Below, piece by piece: positions 1 to 11,871 of a stretch of DNA of 64,000 nucleotides (the stretch's first letter is position 1; each line of letters begins with the position of its first letter). Both the position numbers and the translations under genes were made by a program. The stretch is from Ancylobacter rudongensis (lineage in GTDB: Bacteria; Pseudomonadota; Alphaproteobacteria; Rhizobiales; Xanthobacteraceae). A model generated the notes under the pieces. That model saw only the letters and a program-made list of their open reading frames with translations, searched no databases and had not been told where the DNA came from. The stretch spans positions 1,024,757 through 1,088,756 of the forward strand of contig NZ_FMTP01000001.1 of assembly GCF_900100155.1 (NCBI RefSeq), read 5' to 3'.

Positions 1-1
1 A

Positions 2-2905
<2,904 letters not shown>

Positions 2906-2934
2906 CCGAAGCCCCTACCCCGATCGCACACGTC

Positions 2935-2966
2935 ATCCCGGACGGTCCACTGGACCGATCCGGGAT
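2935..2966. repeat. Palindromic intergenic repeat (REP-like hairpin)
   Basis: Between the convergent ends of uvrA and the heme A synthase gene lies a strong inverted repeat. Its arms, ATCCCGGA-C-GGTCC and GGACC-GA-TCCGGGAT, are separated by a 3-base loop, with one bulged base. Such hairpins are common dispersed palindromes in Rhizobiales genomes and may stabilise or end both transcripts. No T-tract follows on either strand. Confidence 0.55.
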
Positions 2967-3040
2967 CGCGCCCCCTGTCGTTGAAACCGGCGACGGTCGC
3001 TTCAGCCGTTTCTCCGAAGCGAACCTGCAGCCGGAAGGCG

Positions 3041-4129
3041 TCAGGCGCCTTCCTTCAGCCGCACCAGATTCACCGTCACCGCGATCAGCACGAGGGTCGC
3101 ACCGAACTGATGGGCCAGCGCAAGGTCGATCGGCACCTGATAGACCAGCGTCAGGATACCCAGCACCGCCTGCGCCGTCACCAGCGCCACAATCAGCGTC
3201 GCCCGCTGGCGAACGGCGCCGCCGACCCGCCGCGCGCTGAGCCAGTGCCCCACCGCGAGCGCGAACAGCACATAGGCAAACAGGCGGTGATTGAACTGAA
3301 CGGTGAGCACGTTCTCGAAGAAATTCCGCCAGACCGGTTGCTGGACCAGCAGATTTTCCATTGGCGGGACAAGGTGCCCGTCCATCAGCGGCCAGGTCGT
3401 GTAGGTGAGACCGGCGTCGAGGCCGGCGACCAGCCCGCCGAGGAAGATCTGCACGATCACGGCGACCAACAGGATGCGCGCATAGCCACGCAGCCAGTCG
3501 GGCGAGGCTCGCAACTCCCGTGCTGGCTTCAGCGACACGGCGACCGCCACCGTGGCAGCCAGGATGACGCAGGCCAGTGTCAGATGGGTGGCCAGCCGGT
3601 ACTGGCTGACATCGACCCGGTTCACCAGGCCCGACGCCACCATCCACCAGCCGACCGCCCCCTGCAGGCCACCGAGCACGAACAGGCCGGTGAGCTTCCA
3701 GCGGAGGGGACGATCGATCAGGCCGCGCCACAGGAAAAACAGGAAGGGCAGAAGAAAGGCGAAGCCGATCACGCGCCCCAGCAGCCGGTGCCCCCACTCC
3801 CACCAGAAGATGTATTTGAACTCGCCGAGGCTCATGCCTCTATTGACCTGCTGGTACTGCGGAATCTGCCGATATTTGTCGAATTCCGCCTGCCAGGCAG
3901 CGTCGCTGAGCGGCGGCAGCGTGCCTGTTACCGGCTTCCACTCGGTTATCGACAGGCCGGATTCGGTCAGCCGGGTGGCACCGCCGACCACCACCATCAG
4001 CACGACGAGCGCAGCGACGGCGTAGAGCCAGAGCCGCACCGGCCGCAGCCGGTCGCCTTTAACCCCCTCGTCGGCGCGCGGGATCCCACTGTGGGTGGGA
4101 ATGCTGGTAGCGACGTGATCCTGGACCAT
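3041..4129 (-). CDS. ctaA: Heme A synthase (COX15/CtaA family)
   Basis: This integral membrane protein oxidises the C8 methyl of heme O to make heme A for aa3-type cytochrome oxidase. The 362-residue protein has about eight hydrophobic helices. It carries the COX15-type signature [19 protein letters not shown] just after the first helix, and candidate heme-ligand histidines in [19 protein letters not shown] and LAHQFGA. The ATG at 4129 (MVQDHVATS) was chosen because upstream in-frame codons encode an unconserved, Arg/Gly-rich stretch. It is divergent from the DUF2842 gene. Whether it is the COX15 type rather than Bacillus-type CtaA is judged from length and motif. Confidence 0.94.
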   Translation of the reverse strand: MVQDHVATSIPTHSGIPRADEGVKGDRLRPVRLWLYAVAALVVLMVVVGGATRLTESGLSITEWKPVTGTLPPLSDAAWQAEFDKYRQIPQYQQVNRGMSLGEFKYIFWWEWGHRLLGRVIGFAFLLPFLFFLWRGLIDRPLRWKLTGLFVLGGLQGAVGWWMVASGLVNRVDVSQYRLATHLTLACVILAATVAVAVSLKPARELRASPDWLRGYARILLVAVIVQIFLGGLVAGLDAGLTYTTWPLMDGHLVPPMENLLVQQPVWRNFFENVLTVQFNHRLFAYVLFALAVGHWLSARRVGGAVRQRATLIVALVTAQAVLGILTLVYQVPIDLALAHQFGATLVLIAVTVNLVRLKEGA

Positions 4130-4281
4130 AGTTGGGCGCTCCCTGTAGTGGTGGCCGCCTGCCCCGCCGGCCACCCGCGCCGGGCAGCTTCCTCCCGGGC
4201 GCGGCGAGCGATATAGAGGGCCGAGCGCGGGCGCAACGAGACTCATTGTCTCGCGCCCGACCGTCCAGCCCGGAGCTGCCC

Positions 4282-4524
4282 ATGTCCGCCCCCCGTCCCG
4301 ACCTTTCCGCCCGCTCGCGCAAATTCGTCGGCACGGTCCTGATGGTGTTTCTGGTGCTCGGCTGGGCACTGGCCGCGATGGCGCTGGCGCAGGGCCGGGT
4401 GACCACCCTGCCCGCCTTCTGGCAGTTCCTTGCCTATGTCGTCCTCGGCGCGGGCTGGATCTTTCCGGCGGCGGTACTCATCCGCTGGATGCAGCGGCAT
4501 GATCGGCGTCCCGACACCCTCTAG
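4282..4524 (+). CDS. DUF2842 family small membrane protein
   Basis: A protein of 80 residues with a short polar N-terminus followed by two transmembrane helices (about residues 16-37 and 46-66) and a basic C-terminal tail. Composition and layout match the DUF2842 family, small alphaproteobacterial inner-membrane proteins of unknown role. The ATG at 4282 was chosen because upstream in-frame codons give low-complexity sequence that overlaps the promoter region of the divergent heme A synthase gene. The shared intergenic space of about 150 bp must hold both promoters. No function can be assigned. Confidence 0.75.
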   Translation: MSAPRPDLSARSRKFVGTVLMVFLVLGWALAAMALAQGRVTTLPAFWQFLAYVVLGAGWIFPAAVLIRWMQRHDRRPDTL

Positions 4525-4637
4525 GGTCGGCGCGGTGCCGCAACCTGTTCGCTATCAAGGTGTCGAAACGCCTAGCCGCTGAGCGGCAGCGTCGGTGATG
4601 GCGCCGTTTGCGCCGCCGATCTGAGAGACGCGCGGGG

Positions 4638-6119
4638 TCAGGCCGCCTGCGAGAACGCCTTTTCCGCTGTCTCCGGCGTGAAGGTGATCATGGCGATGTC
4701 GGCAAAGCCGAGGGAAGCGAGCGCGTCAAAGGCCTGCACCGCATCGGTCGCCAGACCGCCGGGCTGGGTGACGAGGATCGTCGTCGGGCTCAGTCCCGCG
4801 AGCCGCTCGGCACCGACCATGCCGCCGAGCGGCGGCGCGGCCACAATGACGTGATCATAGGTCTGTTTCAACGCAGTAAGAATCAGCGGCAGCCGGTCGG
4901 CCGCGACAAGCCCGTCCGCCTCGCGCGCGCCGCGTCCGGGCGGAATGACGTGGCAGCGGGAGGCGCTTTCGCGATGAATGGCGTCGGAGAAGCCGCACAC
5001 GCCGGTCAGCAGGTCGGTAACGCCCGGGGCGCGCGGGTCGGCGGTCAGCCCTTCGAGCGCCGGGGAGGCAACATCGAGGCAGACAACCACGACCCGCCGC
5101 TCGGCCGCGCCGGCCAGCGAGCGTCCCAGAGCGAGGGCGCAGCGGGCGATCGATTCGTCGGGACGGCCGCCGGTGACGGTGACCAGACGCGCCGCGCCGC
5201 CGCGCAGTTCGATCAGCCGCGAAAGATCAGCGTGCTCCCGCTCACGCGAAAGCAGGCGCAGCGAGCGGGCCATCTCGGCGCCATCTCCGGGCTCGCCGTT
5301 CGCCCCGCCGATCCAGGGTAGATGCTGAAGCGGGTGCGGTGTCGTTTCAGGCATCGGCACGGCGCCGAATTCATGTCCCGCCGCCCCTGTGCGCCGGCGG
5401 ACCCAGCTCTGGAGTCCGAACACCAGCAAAAAGGTGCCGAAGCCGGCCACGAGGCTGGAGATGAGCGGCGTCGGCCAGCGCGCTGCGCCGGCCGGCACGG
5501 CGGTCGCGATGATTCGCGCAGGTGCCGCCGCTGGCGCGTCCGCCTCCACCGCATGAAGGCCGCGTGCCTGGCGCAGTTCGACATAGGTTGCGGCGAAGGC
5601 ATTGGCGACATCGGCGGAGAGGCGCGGATCGGGCGAGACAAAATCGATCGCCACCTGTCCCCCACCCACCTGCCGGACGTCGAGACCTCGCTCGACCATG
5701 CGGAGCGCGCGCGCCTCACGCGATAGTGTCGCGGGATCGGGGAGCACGCTGAAGCCAGCCAGGTGCAACGCCGCTCCCGACAGCACCCCGGCGCTCGCGC
5801 CGGCCGGCGCAGCAAGACGACCTCCCAGGCGGCGGGTCTCGATCACCTGGCGGGCGAAGTCACGCGACGAAAGAACCTTGACCCCGTCACGCCCGGCAGC
5901 TGAGTCGCGCCCATCGATCCACAGCCGGGCCCGGGATTCGTAGCGTGGCACGGTAATCTCGCTGGTGGCCGCGGCGATGGCGAGGCCGGCAAAGGCCGGC
6001 ACGAGCAGTTTGCGCAGGAGACGTACCGCCGACGCAGGCCGAATCCCCCGGCCCGGCGCCGCCGCCTGATCGGCGGTGCTGGCGGCCGTCTGCACAGAGC
6101 TTTCGCACGGGTCCATCAT
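4638..6119 (-). CDS. Wzz/GumC-type polysaccharide co-polymerase with degenerate BY-kinase domain
   Basis: The 493-residue protein has the layout of ExoP/GumC/Wzc proteins, which control chain length and export of surface polysaccharide. A first membrane helix lies at about 36-52, a periplasmic Wzz-like region follows, and a second helix lies at 219-240. The cytoplasmic C-terminus resembles a bacterial tyrosine kinase fold. The nucleotide-binding motifs look broken: the P-loop position (314-323, TVTGGRPDES) has no GK[S/T], the Walker A' equivalent (343-352) has one Asp, and the Walker B position (421-432) reads YDHVIVAAPP, not IIDTPP. There is no tyrosine-rich tail. I infer an inactive kinase-like regulatory domain. 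No polysaccharide genes lie nearby in the window. Confidence 0.72.
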   Translation of the reverse strand: MMDPCESSVQTAASTADQAAAPGRGIRPASAVRLLRKLLVPAFAGLAIAAATSEITVPRYESRARLWIDGRDSAAGRDGVKVLSSRDFARQVIETRRLGGRLAAPAGASAGVLSGAALHLAGFSVLPDPATLSREARALRMVERGLDVRQVGGGQVAIDFVSPDPRLSADVANAFAATYVELRQARGLHAVEADAPAAAPARIIATAVPAGAARWPTPLISSLVAGFGTFLLVFGLQSWVRRRTGAAGHEFGAVPMPETTPHPLQHLPWIGGANGEPGDGAEMARSLRLLSREREHADLSRLIELRGGAARLVTVTGGRPDESIARCALALGRSLAGAAERRVVVVCLDVASPALEGLTADPRAPGVTDLLTGVCGFSDAIHRESASRCHVIPPGRGAREADGLVAADRLPLILTALKQTYDHVIVAAPPLGGMVGAERLAGLSPTTILVTQPGGLATDAVQAFDALASLGFADIAMITFTPETAEKAFSQAA

Positions 6120-6183
6120 GGGGCCTATTAGGCACCGTCATGGTTTCCACCGTGTTAAAGCGGGCTGGCTTGGGGATAAGAAC

Positions 6184-6208
6184 CACCGGCCACTTGGGGG
6201 CGCCGGTG
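6184..6208 (-). terminator. Possible weak terminator after tRNA-Pro
   Basis: Just downstream of tRNA-Pro(GGG) on the minus strand, CACCGGC and GCCGGTG form a 7-bp stem with an 11-base loop, followed by GTTCTTA. The T-tract is poor, so termination is only a guess. Confidence 0.3.
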
Positions 6209-6212
6209 AAAA

Positions 6213-6290
6213 TGGTCGGAGCGAGAGGATTTGAACCTCCGACCCCTAGTCCCCCAGACTAGTGCGCTAACCGGGCTGCGCTACGCTCCG
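6213..6290 (-). tRNA. tRNA-Pro (anticodon GGG)
   Basis: The minus strand folds as a complete cloverleaf of 78 nt. The acceptor CGGAGCG pairs with CGCTCCG, the D-stem is GCGC/GCGC, and the anticodon stem CTAGT/ACTAG encloses loop CTGGGGG (anticodon GGG). The T-arm is GGAGG-TTCAAAT-CCTCT, and ACCA is encoded at the 3' end. It reads codon CCC, which suits this GC-rich genome. Confidence 0.96.
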
Positions 6291-6423
6291 ACGCCGTGAG
6301 GCGCCGTCTGTCTAGCCATTTGCCGGCCCGGATGCAAGCCGGCCCGTGGCCTGTGGACGAAGGATCCGGCACGGGCGTGACGAACCGTCTATGATGACGG
6401 CCTCACCTAATGGATGCGTCTCG

Positions 6424-7092
6424 ATGAACCACACCGCGCACGGGCATGGCCTGCCCGCCCATACCGAGCCCGCCGCGCCGATCGATTTCCCCGCCAGCCC
6501 GGAGATGCTGGCCCGGCTGGAGGCTCGCCGCTCCTCGCCGTTGCGAGGGTTGGTGGAGCCGGGCCCGACGGAGCAGGAACTGCGGCGGATGCTGCGGCTA
6601 GCCATGCGCGTACCCGACCACGGAAGGCTCAGCCCCTGGCGTTTTATCGTGCTGGCCGGCGACGCAAGGCGGACCGTCGGGGAGCGGCTGGACACGCTCT
6701 ATGCGCGGCAGAACCCGGGCCTGCCGCCCGCCAAGACCGATATGTGGACGCTGTATCTCAGCCGGGCGCCGGTAACGGTCGTGCTGGTCAGTCGGCCGGA
6801 TCTGACGTCGAAGGTGCCGGAATGGAATCAGGTGCTTTCCGCCGGGGCGGCGGGCATGGCGCTCACGGTCGCGGCCTCGGCGATGGGCTTTGCTACCCAA
6901 TGGCTGCTGAAATGGCCCGGCCGCGACCCCGAGGCCGCCGCGCTGCTCGGCGTCACTGCGGCGGAGCGGATTGCCGGCTTCATCCATATCGGACGGCCAG
7001 CGGCGCTGAGCGAGGACCGGCCGCGGCCGGCCCTCGACGAGGTGGTGCGATTCTGGTCGCCCGATCAGTCGATATCGAACGACACGCCCTGA
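6424..7092 (+). CDS. Nitroreductase family flavoprotein (YdjA-like)
   Basis: A protein of 222 residues with the compact single-domain nitroreductase fold, expected to bind FMN and use NAD(P)H. The N-terminal pattern of an SPLRGL segment followed by LRRMLRLAMRVPDHGRLSPW matches the flavin-binding start of YdjA-like nitroreductases. AAGMALTVAASAMGFATQW and the closing GFIHIGRPA strand are also typical. The physiological substrate is unknown; names such as malonic semialdehyde reductase would be guesses. The ATG at 6424 avoids a non-homologous N-terminal extension. The 3' end overlaps the convergent aldehyde dehydrogenase gene by 28 bp. Confidence 0.85.
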   Translation: MNHTAHGHGLPAHTEPAAPIDFPASPEMLARLEARRSSPLRGLVEPGPTEQELRRMLRLAMRVPDHGRLSPWRFIVLAGDARRTVGERLDTLYARQNPGLPPAKTDMWTLYLSRAPVTVVLVSRPDLTSKVPEWNQVLSAGAAGMALTVAASAMGFATQWLLKWPGRDPEAAALLGVTAAERIAGFIHIGRPAALSEDRPRPALDEVVRFWSPDQSISNDTP

Positions 7093-8606
7093 GCGAGCGG
7101 CAGAGCGCGGGAATAGTTGATGGTGTTGGTCGCCCGCCGCATATAGGCCTTCCACGCGTCCGAACCGGATTCGCGTCCGCCGCCGGTTTCCTTCTCGCCG
7201 CCGAACGCTCCGCCAATCTCCGCACCCGAAGGGCCGATATTGACATTGGCGATGCCGCAATCCGAACCCTCCGCCGACAGGAAGGCTTCTGCCTCGCGCA
7301 GATCATTGGTGAAGATCGACGACGACAGCCCCTGCGGCACCTCGTTGTGCAGCTTGATCGCCTCCGGCAGGCCGGTGCAGCGCAGCACATAAAGGATCGG
7401 CGCAAAGGTCTCGTGCTTCACGATGTCGATCTGGGCGTCGAGCTCAACCAGTGCCGGGCGGACATAATAGGCGTCCGCGTGCCCGCCGATGGCGACACGC
7501 TCGCCGCCATGGACACGTCCGCCAGCGGCACGGGCCGCGTCGAGCGCGTCCTGCATCACCTCGAAGGCCGCCTGGTCGATGAGCGGGCCGATCAGCGTGC
7601 CCGCCTCGCGCGGGTCGCCAATGCTGACCGAGCCATAGGCCTTGGCGAGGCGCGGCACCAGCGTGTCATAGACGCCCTCATGCACGATGAGCCGGCGCAG
7701 CGTGGTGCAACGCTGGCCAGCCGTGCCCATGGCGGCGAAGGCAATGCCACGCAGGGCGAGATCGAGATCGGCCGAGGGGCTGACGATGGCGGCATTGTTG
7801 CCGCCAAGCTCCAGGATCGAGCGGCCGAAACGGCGCGCCACCCGCTCGCCGACGATGCGGCCCATGCGGGTCGACCCGGTGGCCGAGACCACGGGGATGC
7901 GGGTGTCGTCGGTGAGCGCGGCTCCGACCTCGGCGCCGCCGATCAGCAACTGCGAGAGCCCCTCCGGCGCACTGCCAAAGGCATGAGCCGCGCGTTCGAA
8001 CAGGGCCTGCACGGCCAGAGCGGTCAGTGGCGTCTTCTCCGACGGCTTCCACAGCACGCTGTTGCCGCAGACCAGCGCGAGGGCGGCATTCCACGACCAG
8101 ACGGCGACCGGGAAGTTGAAGGCGGTGATAATGGCAACCGGACCCACCGGATGCCACGTCTCCATCATGCGATGGCCGGGGCGCTCCGAGGCGATGGTGA
8201 GACCATAGAGCTGGCGCGACAGGCCGACGGCGAAGTCGCAGATGTCGATCATCTCCTGGACTTCACCTAGTCCCTCCGAAAGGACCTTGCCCACTTCCAG
8301 CGTCACCAGCCGGCCGAGTTCGGTCTTGTGGGCGCGCAGTTCCTCGCCCAGCAGGCGTACCAGCTCGCCGCGTCGGGGCGCCGGAACGGCGCGCCAGGCC
8401 TCGTAGGCCGCAACCGAGCGTTCGACCGCCAACGCGGCACCGGCGGCATCCGCCTCGGGAACCTGGGCGATGACTTCGCCGGTGATCGGCGAGCGAACCG
8501 GCCTCGTCCCGTTGCGCCAGCTGGTTTCCGGCACACCGAGGCTGTGCAGGAGGGAGAGGACCTCGTCCTCGACCGGCGTGAGCGCCCGGGTTTCGTTCGT
8601 CGCCAT
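7065..8606 (-). CDS. ALDH7-type aldehyde dehydrogenase (aminoadipate-semialdehyde / piperideine-6-carboxylate dehydrogenase-like)
   Basis: An NAD(P)-dependent aldehyde dehydrogenase of 513 residues. Features include WHPVGPVAIITAFNFPVAVW in the cofactor region, KPSEKTPLTA, the general-base motif LELGGNNAAIV and the nucleophile segment GTAGQRCTTLRR, where Cys is catalytic. GQRCTTLRR and LELGGNNA fit the ALDH7/AmaB/Pcd subfamily, which oxidises alpha-aminoadipate semialdehyde in lysine catabolism. No lysine catabolic gene is adjacent, so the substrate is inferred from subfamily only. The ATG at 8606 (MATNETRAL) was preferred to a longer in-frame extension. Confidence 0.88.
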   Translation of the reverse strand: MATNETRALTPVEDEVLSLLHSLGVPETSWRNGTRPVRSPITGEVIAQVPEADAAGAALAVERSVAAYEAWRAVPAPRRGELVRLLGEELRAHKTELGRLVTLEVGKVLSEGLGEVQEMIDICDFAVGLSRQLYGLTIASERPGHRMMETWHPVGPVAIITAFNFPVAVWSWNAALALVCGNSVLWKPSEKTPLTALAVQALFERAAHAFGSAPEGLSQLLIGGAEVGAALTDDTRIPVVSATGSTRMGRIVGERVARRFGRSILELGGNNAAIVSPSADLDLALRGIAFAAMGTAGQRCTTLRRLIVHEGVYDTLVPRLAKAYGSVSIGDPREAGTLIGPLIDQAAFEVMQDALDAARAAGGRVHGGERVAIGGHADAYYVRPALVELDAQIDIVKHETFAPILYVLRCTGLPEAIKLHNEVPQGLSSSIFTNDLREAEAFLSAEGSDCGIANVNIGPSGAEIGGAFGGEKETGGGRESGSDAWKAYMRRATNTINYSRALPLAQGVSFDID

Positions 8607-8943
8607 CTCAATGCTCCTCGACAAATGGCCGCAGCCCGTCGCGCTCAATAGCACCGGGACCCCGGCCGAATCCATCGGGGCTTTCGGCGAAGGACACCGT
8701 CGCCGCACGTCCCCAGATGAGCGGCTCGGCTGCCGCACAGCTGGGAAATACCGCCTGCCATCAAGGCGTTGCGTGCGAGGCTACAACTCGACACACCGCG
8801 TCGGCATATCGCGTTTCATCTGGGATAAGTTGAAGTCGAGCGTGACTATGCTGTCGATGTTTATTACCATGCGAACGACGACATGCTTCGCCCCTGCGCG
8901 TTATAGCCACAATGTCGTGATGCCCCTGCCACATTTCCTTCCC
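8607..8943. other. Intergenic region between ALDH and RlpA-like genes
   Basis: This 337-bp divergent spacer must hold promoters for both flanking genes. It contains alternative in-frame ATGs for the RlpA-like gene (for example at 8849 and 8920). I see no convincing promoter pair, RNA gene or repeat. Confidence 0.5.
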
Positions 8944-9372
8944 ATGCATCGCTCCCTCACCAACAGGAGAAGGACTGAGGTATTGACGGCTTGGGGAATG
9001 GGACGGGTTGCCGGAGCGGCATTCGCGACGGGGATCATCTTTATCGCCGGCGGCAATGCTGCCCTTGCAAGTTCAAAGAAAACCAATGCAACCGCGACGT
9101 CCGGAATGGCGTCCTATTACGGCTATGGCGGACGTACCGCCAATGGGGAGAGGCACAGTGCGCAAGCCATGACGGCGGCGCATCGCAGCCTTCCCTTCAA
9201 CACCAGGGTTCGCGTCACCAACAAGGCCAATGGCCGTTCTGTCGTGGTGCGGATCAACGACCGTGGCCCCTTTGTGAAGGGCCGCATCATCGACGTGTCC
9301 ACCGCCGTTGCCGATGAACTCGGCTTCCGCAAACGCGGCGTGGCGAAGGTTGATATCGCGGTCGTCGACTGA
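8944..9372 (+). CDS. rlpA: RlpA-like septal ring lytic transglycosylase family protein
   Basis: A small exported double-psi beta-barrel protein. A hydrophobic signal segment (VAGAAFATGIIFIAGG) ends near an ALA-S junction. The barrel contains the conserved segments GMASYYGYGGRTANGE, AAHRSLPFNTRVRVTN and RSVVVRINDRGPFVKGRIIDVS, where the Asp after IN is the expected catalytic acid. No SPOR domain follows, so this is a minimal RlpA, shorter than the E. coli protein. The start is uncertain: ATG 8944, TTG 8983 (behind an AGGAGAAGGA stretch) and ATG 8998 all leave an intact signal peptide. The likely role is cleaving naked glycan strands in the envelope. Confidence 0.85.
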   Translation: MHRSLTNRRRTEVLTAWGMGRVAGAAFATGIIFIAGGNAALASSKKTNATATSGMASYYGYGGRTANGERHSAQAMTAAHRSLPFNTRVRVTNKANGRSVVVRINDRGPFVKGRIIDVSTAVADELGFRKRGVAKVDIAVVD

Positions 9373-9391
9373 CGTCGCGACCGATCGCCGG

Positions 9392-9417
9392 CCGGGACGC
9401 GCCTTCAGCCGTCCCGG
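9392..9417. terminator. Inverted repeat at convergent rlpA/merR ends
   Basis: CCGGGAC (9392-9398) and GTCCCGG (9411-9417) form a 7-bp perfect stem at the convergent 3' ends of the RlpA-like and MerR genes, overlapping the last MerR codons. No T-tract is seen. Confidence 0.3.
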
Positions 9418-10499
9418 TCCCGCGCGGCATCAAGCAGCCGCTGACAATCCTGCAATTCATAGAGCGCCGCCTGAAGCCGCTGCACGTCCTCGCGGCTCAG
9501 TCTCGTCAGGGCGGGGGTCTCGTCAGTATGTACCCCGCCCGCGCGCGACACCGCGGCCGACGGCAGGATCGGCCGTGCTGCGGACGTCGCCGCCTGAAAG
9601 GGCGCCTCCGGCGGCAGAGCGGCACGGGCCCGCTCCGGCACGAAGCTCACCTCATCATCGGGCAATTGCGAAGCCGGCCCCGGCCCGACCGGGCGAAACG
9701 GGAACGTGGTCCGTGTCTCCTGCGGGCGCGGCTCCGGCACCGGCATCGTCTGTGGGCGAAGCTCCATTGGGGGCGGCTCGCCAACGCCCGGACTCGGCGT
9801 GGCCGGACGCAGGTCCGGCGTTCCCCGATCCATCGGCGGCATCGGCTCGAAGCGCGGCAGCGAACCCGTCGCCAGCGGCGGCTCGCTGCGAGCGGGCGCG
9901 TCGATCCGGGAGGGGCGCGCCGGCGGCTCGAGATCGGCGAGCAGCGGCAGATCGAGATGATCGGGATCGCTGTCGGGCCGGCGACGGGCCCGGCGGGTCG
10001 CGCTTTCCTCGGCCGGCTCGCGCTGGCGGCCGGGCAGCAGGTTGAGAATACCGCCCAGCGGGCCGCTGCTGGGCAGGGTGCGCGGGGGCGGCGCATCGGC
10101 GGCTGCGCCGGAAGCGTCGTCGACGGGCAGCGGTGCCGGCGCAAAGGTCGCGCGCTCGTCGCGCTCGTCCCGTTCGGCTAGGGCCTGCTCATCCCCTTCA
10201 ATGTCGCGCCAGATGGCCTGCACATAGCGCGGGCCCTCTTCCTTCAGGATGCGCTGGACGCCGCGGATCGTGTAGCCTTCCCCGTAGAGAAGGTGGCGAA
10301 TGCCGCGCAGCAGCTCCACATCGTCCGGCCGATAGTAGCGCCGGCCACCACCACGCTTGAGCGGGCGGATCTGCGGGAAGCGGGTTTCCCAGAAGCGCAG
10401 GACATGCTGGGGGAGATCGAGGTCCTCGGCGACCTCGCTGATCGTGCGAAAGGCGTCAGGCCCCTTCTCTCCCCCCGGCGGTTCCTGTCGCGCGCTCAC
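9405..10499 (-). CDS. MerR family transcriptional regulator with long Pro-rich C-terminus
   Basis: The 364-residue protein begins with a MerR winged helix (about residues 17-85: [22 protein letters not shown], then [19 protein letters not shown] and [20 protein letters not shown]). The remaining ~260 residues are rich in Pro, Arg and Ala and look disordered apart from a short C-terminal helix ([24 protein letters not shown]). No metal- or drug-sensing cysteine cluster is visible. The GTG at 10499 was chosen because it overlaps the ihfA stop as GTGA, implying translational coupling. A MerR gene behind ihfA is a recurrent arrangement in this order; its targets are unknown. Confidence 0.85.
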   Translation of the reverse strand: MSARQEPPGGEKGPDAFRTISEVAEDLDLPQHVLRFWETRFPQIRPLKRGGGRRYYRPDDVELLRGIRHLLYGEGYTIRGVQRILKEEGPRYVQAIWRDIEGDEQALAERDERDERATFAPAPLPVDDASGAAADAPPPRTLPSSGPLGGILNLLPGRQREPAEESATRRARRRPDSDPDHLDLPLLADLEPPARPSRIDAPARSEPPLATGSLPRFEPMPPMDRGTPDLRPATPSPGVGEPPPMELRPQTMPVPEPRPQETRTTFPFRPVGPGPASQLPDDEVSFVPERARAALPPEAPFQAATSAARPILPSAAVSRAGGVHTDETPALTRLSREDVQRLQAALYELQDCQRLLDAARDRDG

Positions 10500-10801
10500 G
10501 ACTCGGGCGAGGCCCCGTTGATCTGCTGCTTGAGAATGTTGGAGGGCTTGAACACCATGACTCGACGCGGCGCGATCGGCACCTCTTCGCCGGTCTTCGG
10601 GTTGCGTCCGACGCGCTCGCCCTTCTGCCTCACGACGAAGGAGCCGAAGGACGAGAGCTTCACCGTCTCGCCGCGCGCCACGCAGTCGGCGATCTCGGAG
10701 AGAACCGTTTCGACCAGCGCCGCCGATTCCGTGCGTGAGAGCCCGACCCGCTGATAAACCGCCTCGCACAGATCGGCGCGCGTGATGGTGCGACCTGCCA
10801 T
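10496..10801 (-). CDS. ihfA: Integration host factor subunit alpha
   Basis: A protein of 101 residues of the HU/IHF family. The start [11 protein letters not shown] followed by [19 protein letters not shown] corresponds to the helical body. The DNA-clasping arm is [41 protein letters not shown], with the Pro that intercalates DNA in RNPKTGE. IHF-alpha pairs with IHF-beta to bend DNA at specific sites. ATG 10801 is preferred to the in-frame ATG at 10846 because it matches the family N-terminus and has AGGGA upstream. It is the third gene of the plsX-fabH-ihfA-merR run. Confidence 0.95.
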   Translation of the reverse strand: MAGRTITRADLCEAVYQRVGLSRTESAALVETVLSEIADCVARGETVKLSSFGSFVVRQKGERVGRNPKTGEEVPIAPRRVMVFKPSNILKQQINGASPES

Positions 10802-10899
10802 TGCCGTGTTCCCTATCCCATCGGTACCGTTGTTTATGAACGCCAAACTAGGCGCCGTGGCCGTCGCCGGTCAACGGCACTTCGTGTCCGGGGCGCCGA

Positions 10900-11871
10900 T
10901 TACCAGCGTATGAGCGCCGAAGCCCAGGTGAAGCCGCCACCCATGGCCTCCAGGAGAACCAGATCGCCGCGCTTGATCCGCCCATCTGCGTGCGCGGCAG
11001 CAAGGGCGAGCGGGATCGAGGCGGCCGACGTGTTGCCGTGCTTGTCCACGGTGATGACCACTTTCTCGGGCGCGATGCCGAGCTTGACGGCGCTGGCGTC
11101 GATGATCCGCCGGTTCGCCTGGTGCGGCACGAACCAGTCGATCGTGTCGGCCGACTCGCCCGTCGCCTCGAAGGCATCGACGATCACATCGGTGATCATG
11201 CCGACGGCGTGGCGAAAAACCTCGCGGCCTTCCATGCGCAGAAAACCGACGCTGCGCGTCGAAGAGACGCCGCCATCGACATAGAGCTTGTTCTTGTGCC
11301 GCCCGTCGGAACGCAGATGCGAGGTCAGGATGCCCCGTCCCTCGTCCTCGTCACGCACCGCCTCCAGCACCAGCGCGCCGGCACCGTCGCCGAACAGCAC
11401 GCAGGTGGTGCGATCCGACCAGTCGAGAATGCGCGAGAAGGTCTCCGCGCCGATCACCAGGCAGCGGCGATAGGCGCCCGATTTGAGGAAATTGTCCGCC
11501 GTCGCCAGGGCGAAGACGAAACCCGAACAGACGGCCTGAAGATCGAAGGCGGCACCATGGGTGATGCCGAGGCCCGCCTGCACGCTGACCGCCGTGGCCG
11601 GAAACGTATTGTCCGGGGTCGAGGTGGCAAGGACGATCAGGTCGATGTCGTCGGGCACCAGCCCGGCATCCGCCAGCGCTGCCCGCGCGGCGTGGATGGC
11701 GAGATCGGATGTCACCTCGCCCTCCGCCGCGATGTGCCGCGTGCGGATGCCGGTCCGCTGGACGATCCATTCATCAGAAGTGTCGACCATCTGCGCGAGG
11801 TCGGCATTGGTCAGACAGCGGGCCGGCAGATAGGAGCCGACGCCACGCACCACGGAACGGATTGCACTCAC
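10900..11871 (-). CDS. fabH: 3-oxoacyl-ACP synthase III (FabH)
   Basis: This enzyme condenses acetyl-CoA with malonyl-ACP to start type II fatty acid synthesis. The 323-residue thiolase-fold protein has its nucleophile at Cys115 ([10 protein letters not shown]), His250 in VPHQANRRI and Asn280 in GNTSAASIP, giving the complete FabH Cys-His-Asn triad. The segment [17 protein letters not shown] is also typical. Its start overlaps the plsX stop by 4 bp (ATGA), so the two are translationally coupled. This is the same plsX-fabH coupling found in many bacteria. Confidence 0.97.
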   Translation of the reverse strand: MSAIRSVVRGVGSYLPARCLTNADLAQMVDTSDEWIVQRTGIRTRHIAAEGEVTSDLAIHAARAALADAGLVPDDIDLIVLATSTPDNTFPATAVSVQAGLGITHGAAFDLQAVCSGFVFALATADNFLKSGAYRRCLVIGAETFSRILDWSDRTTCVLFGDGAGALVLEAVRDEDEGRGILTSHLRSDGRHKNKLYVDGGVSSTRSVGFLRMEGREVFRHAVGMITDVIVDAFEATGESADTIDWFVPHQANRRIIDASAVKLGIAPEKVVITVDKHGNTSAASIPLALAAAHADGRIKRGDLVLLEAMGGGFTWASALIRW

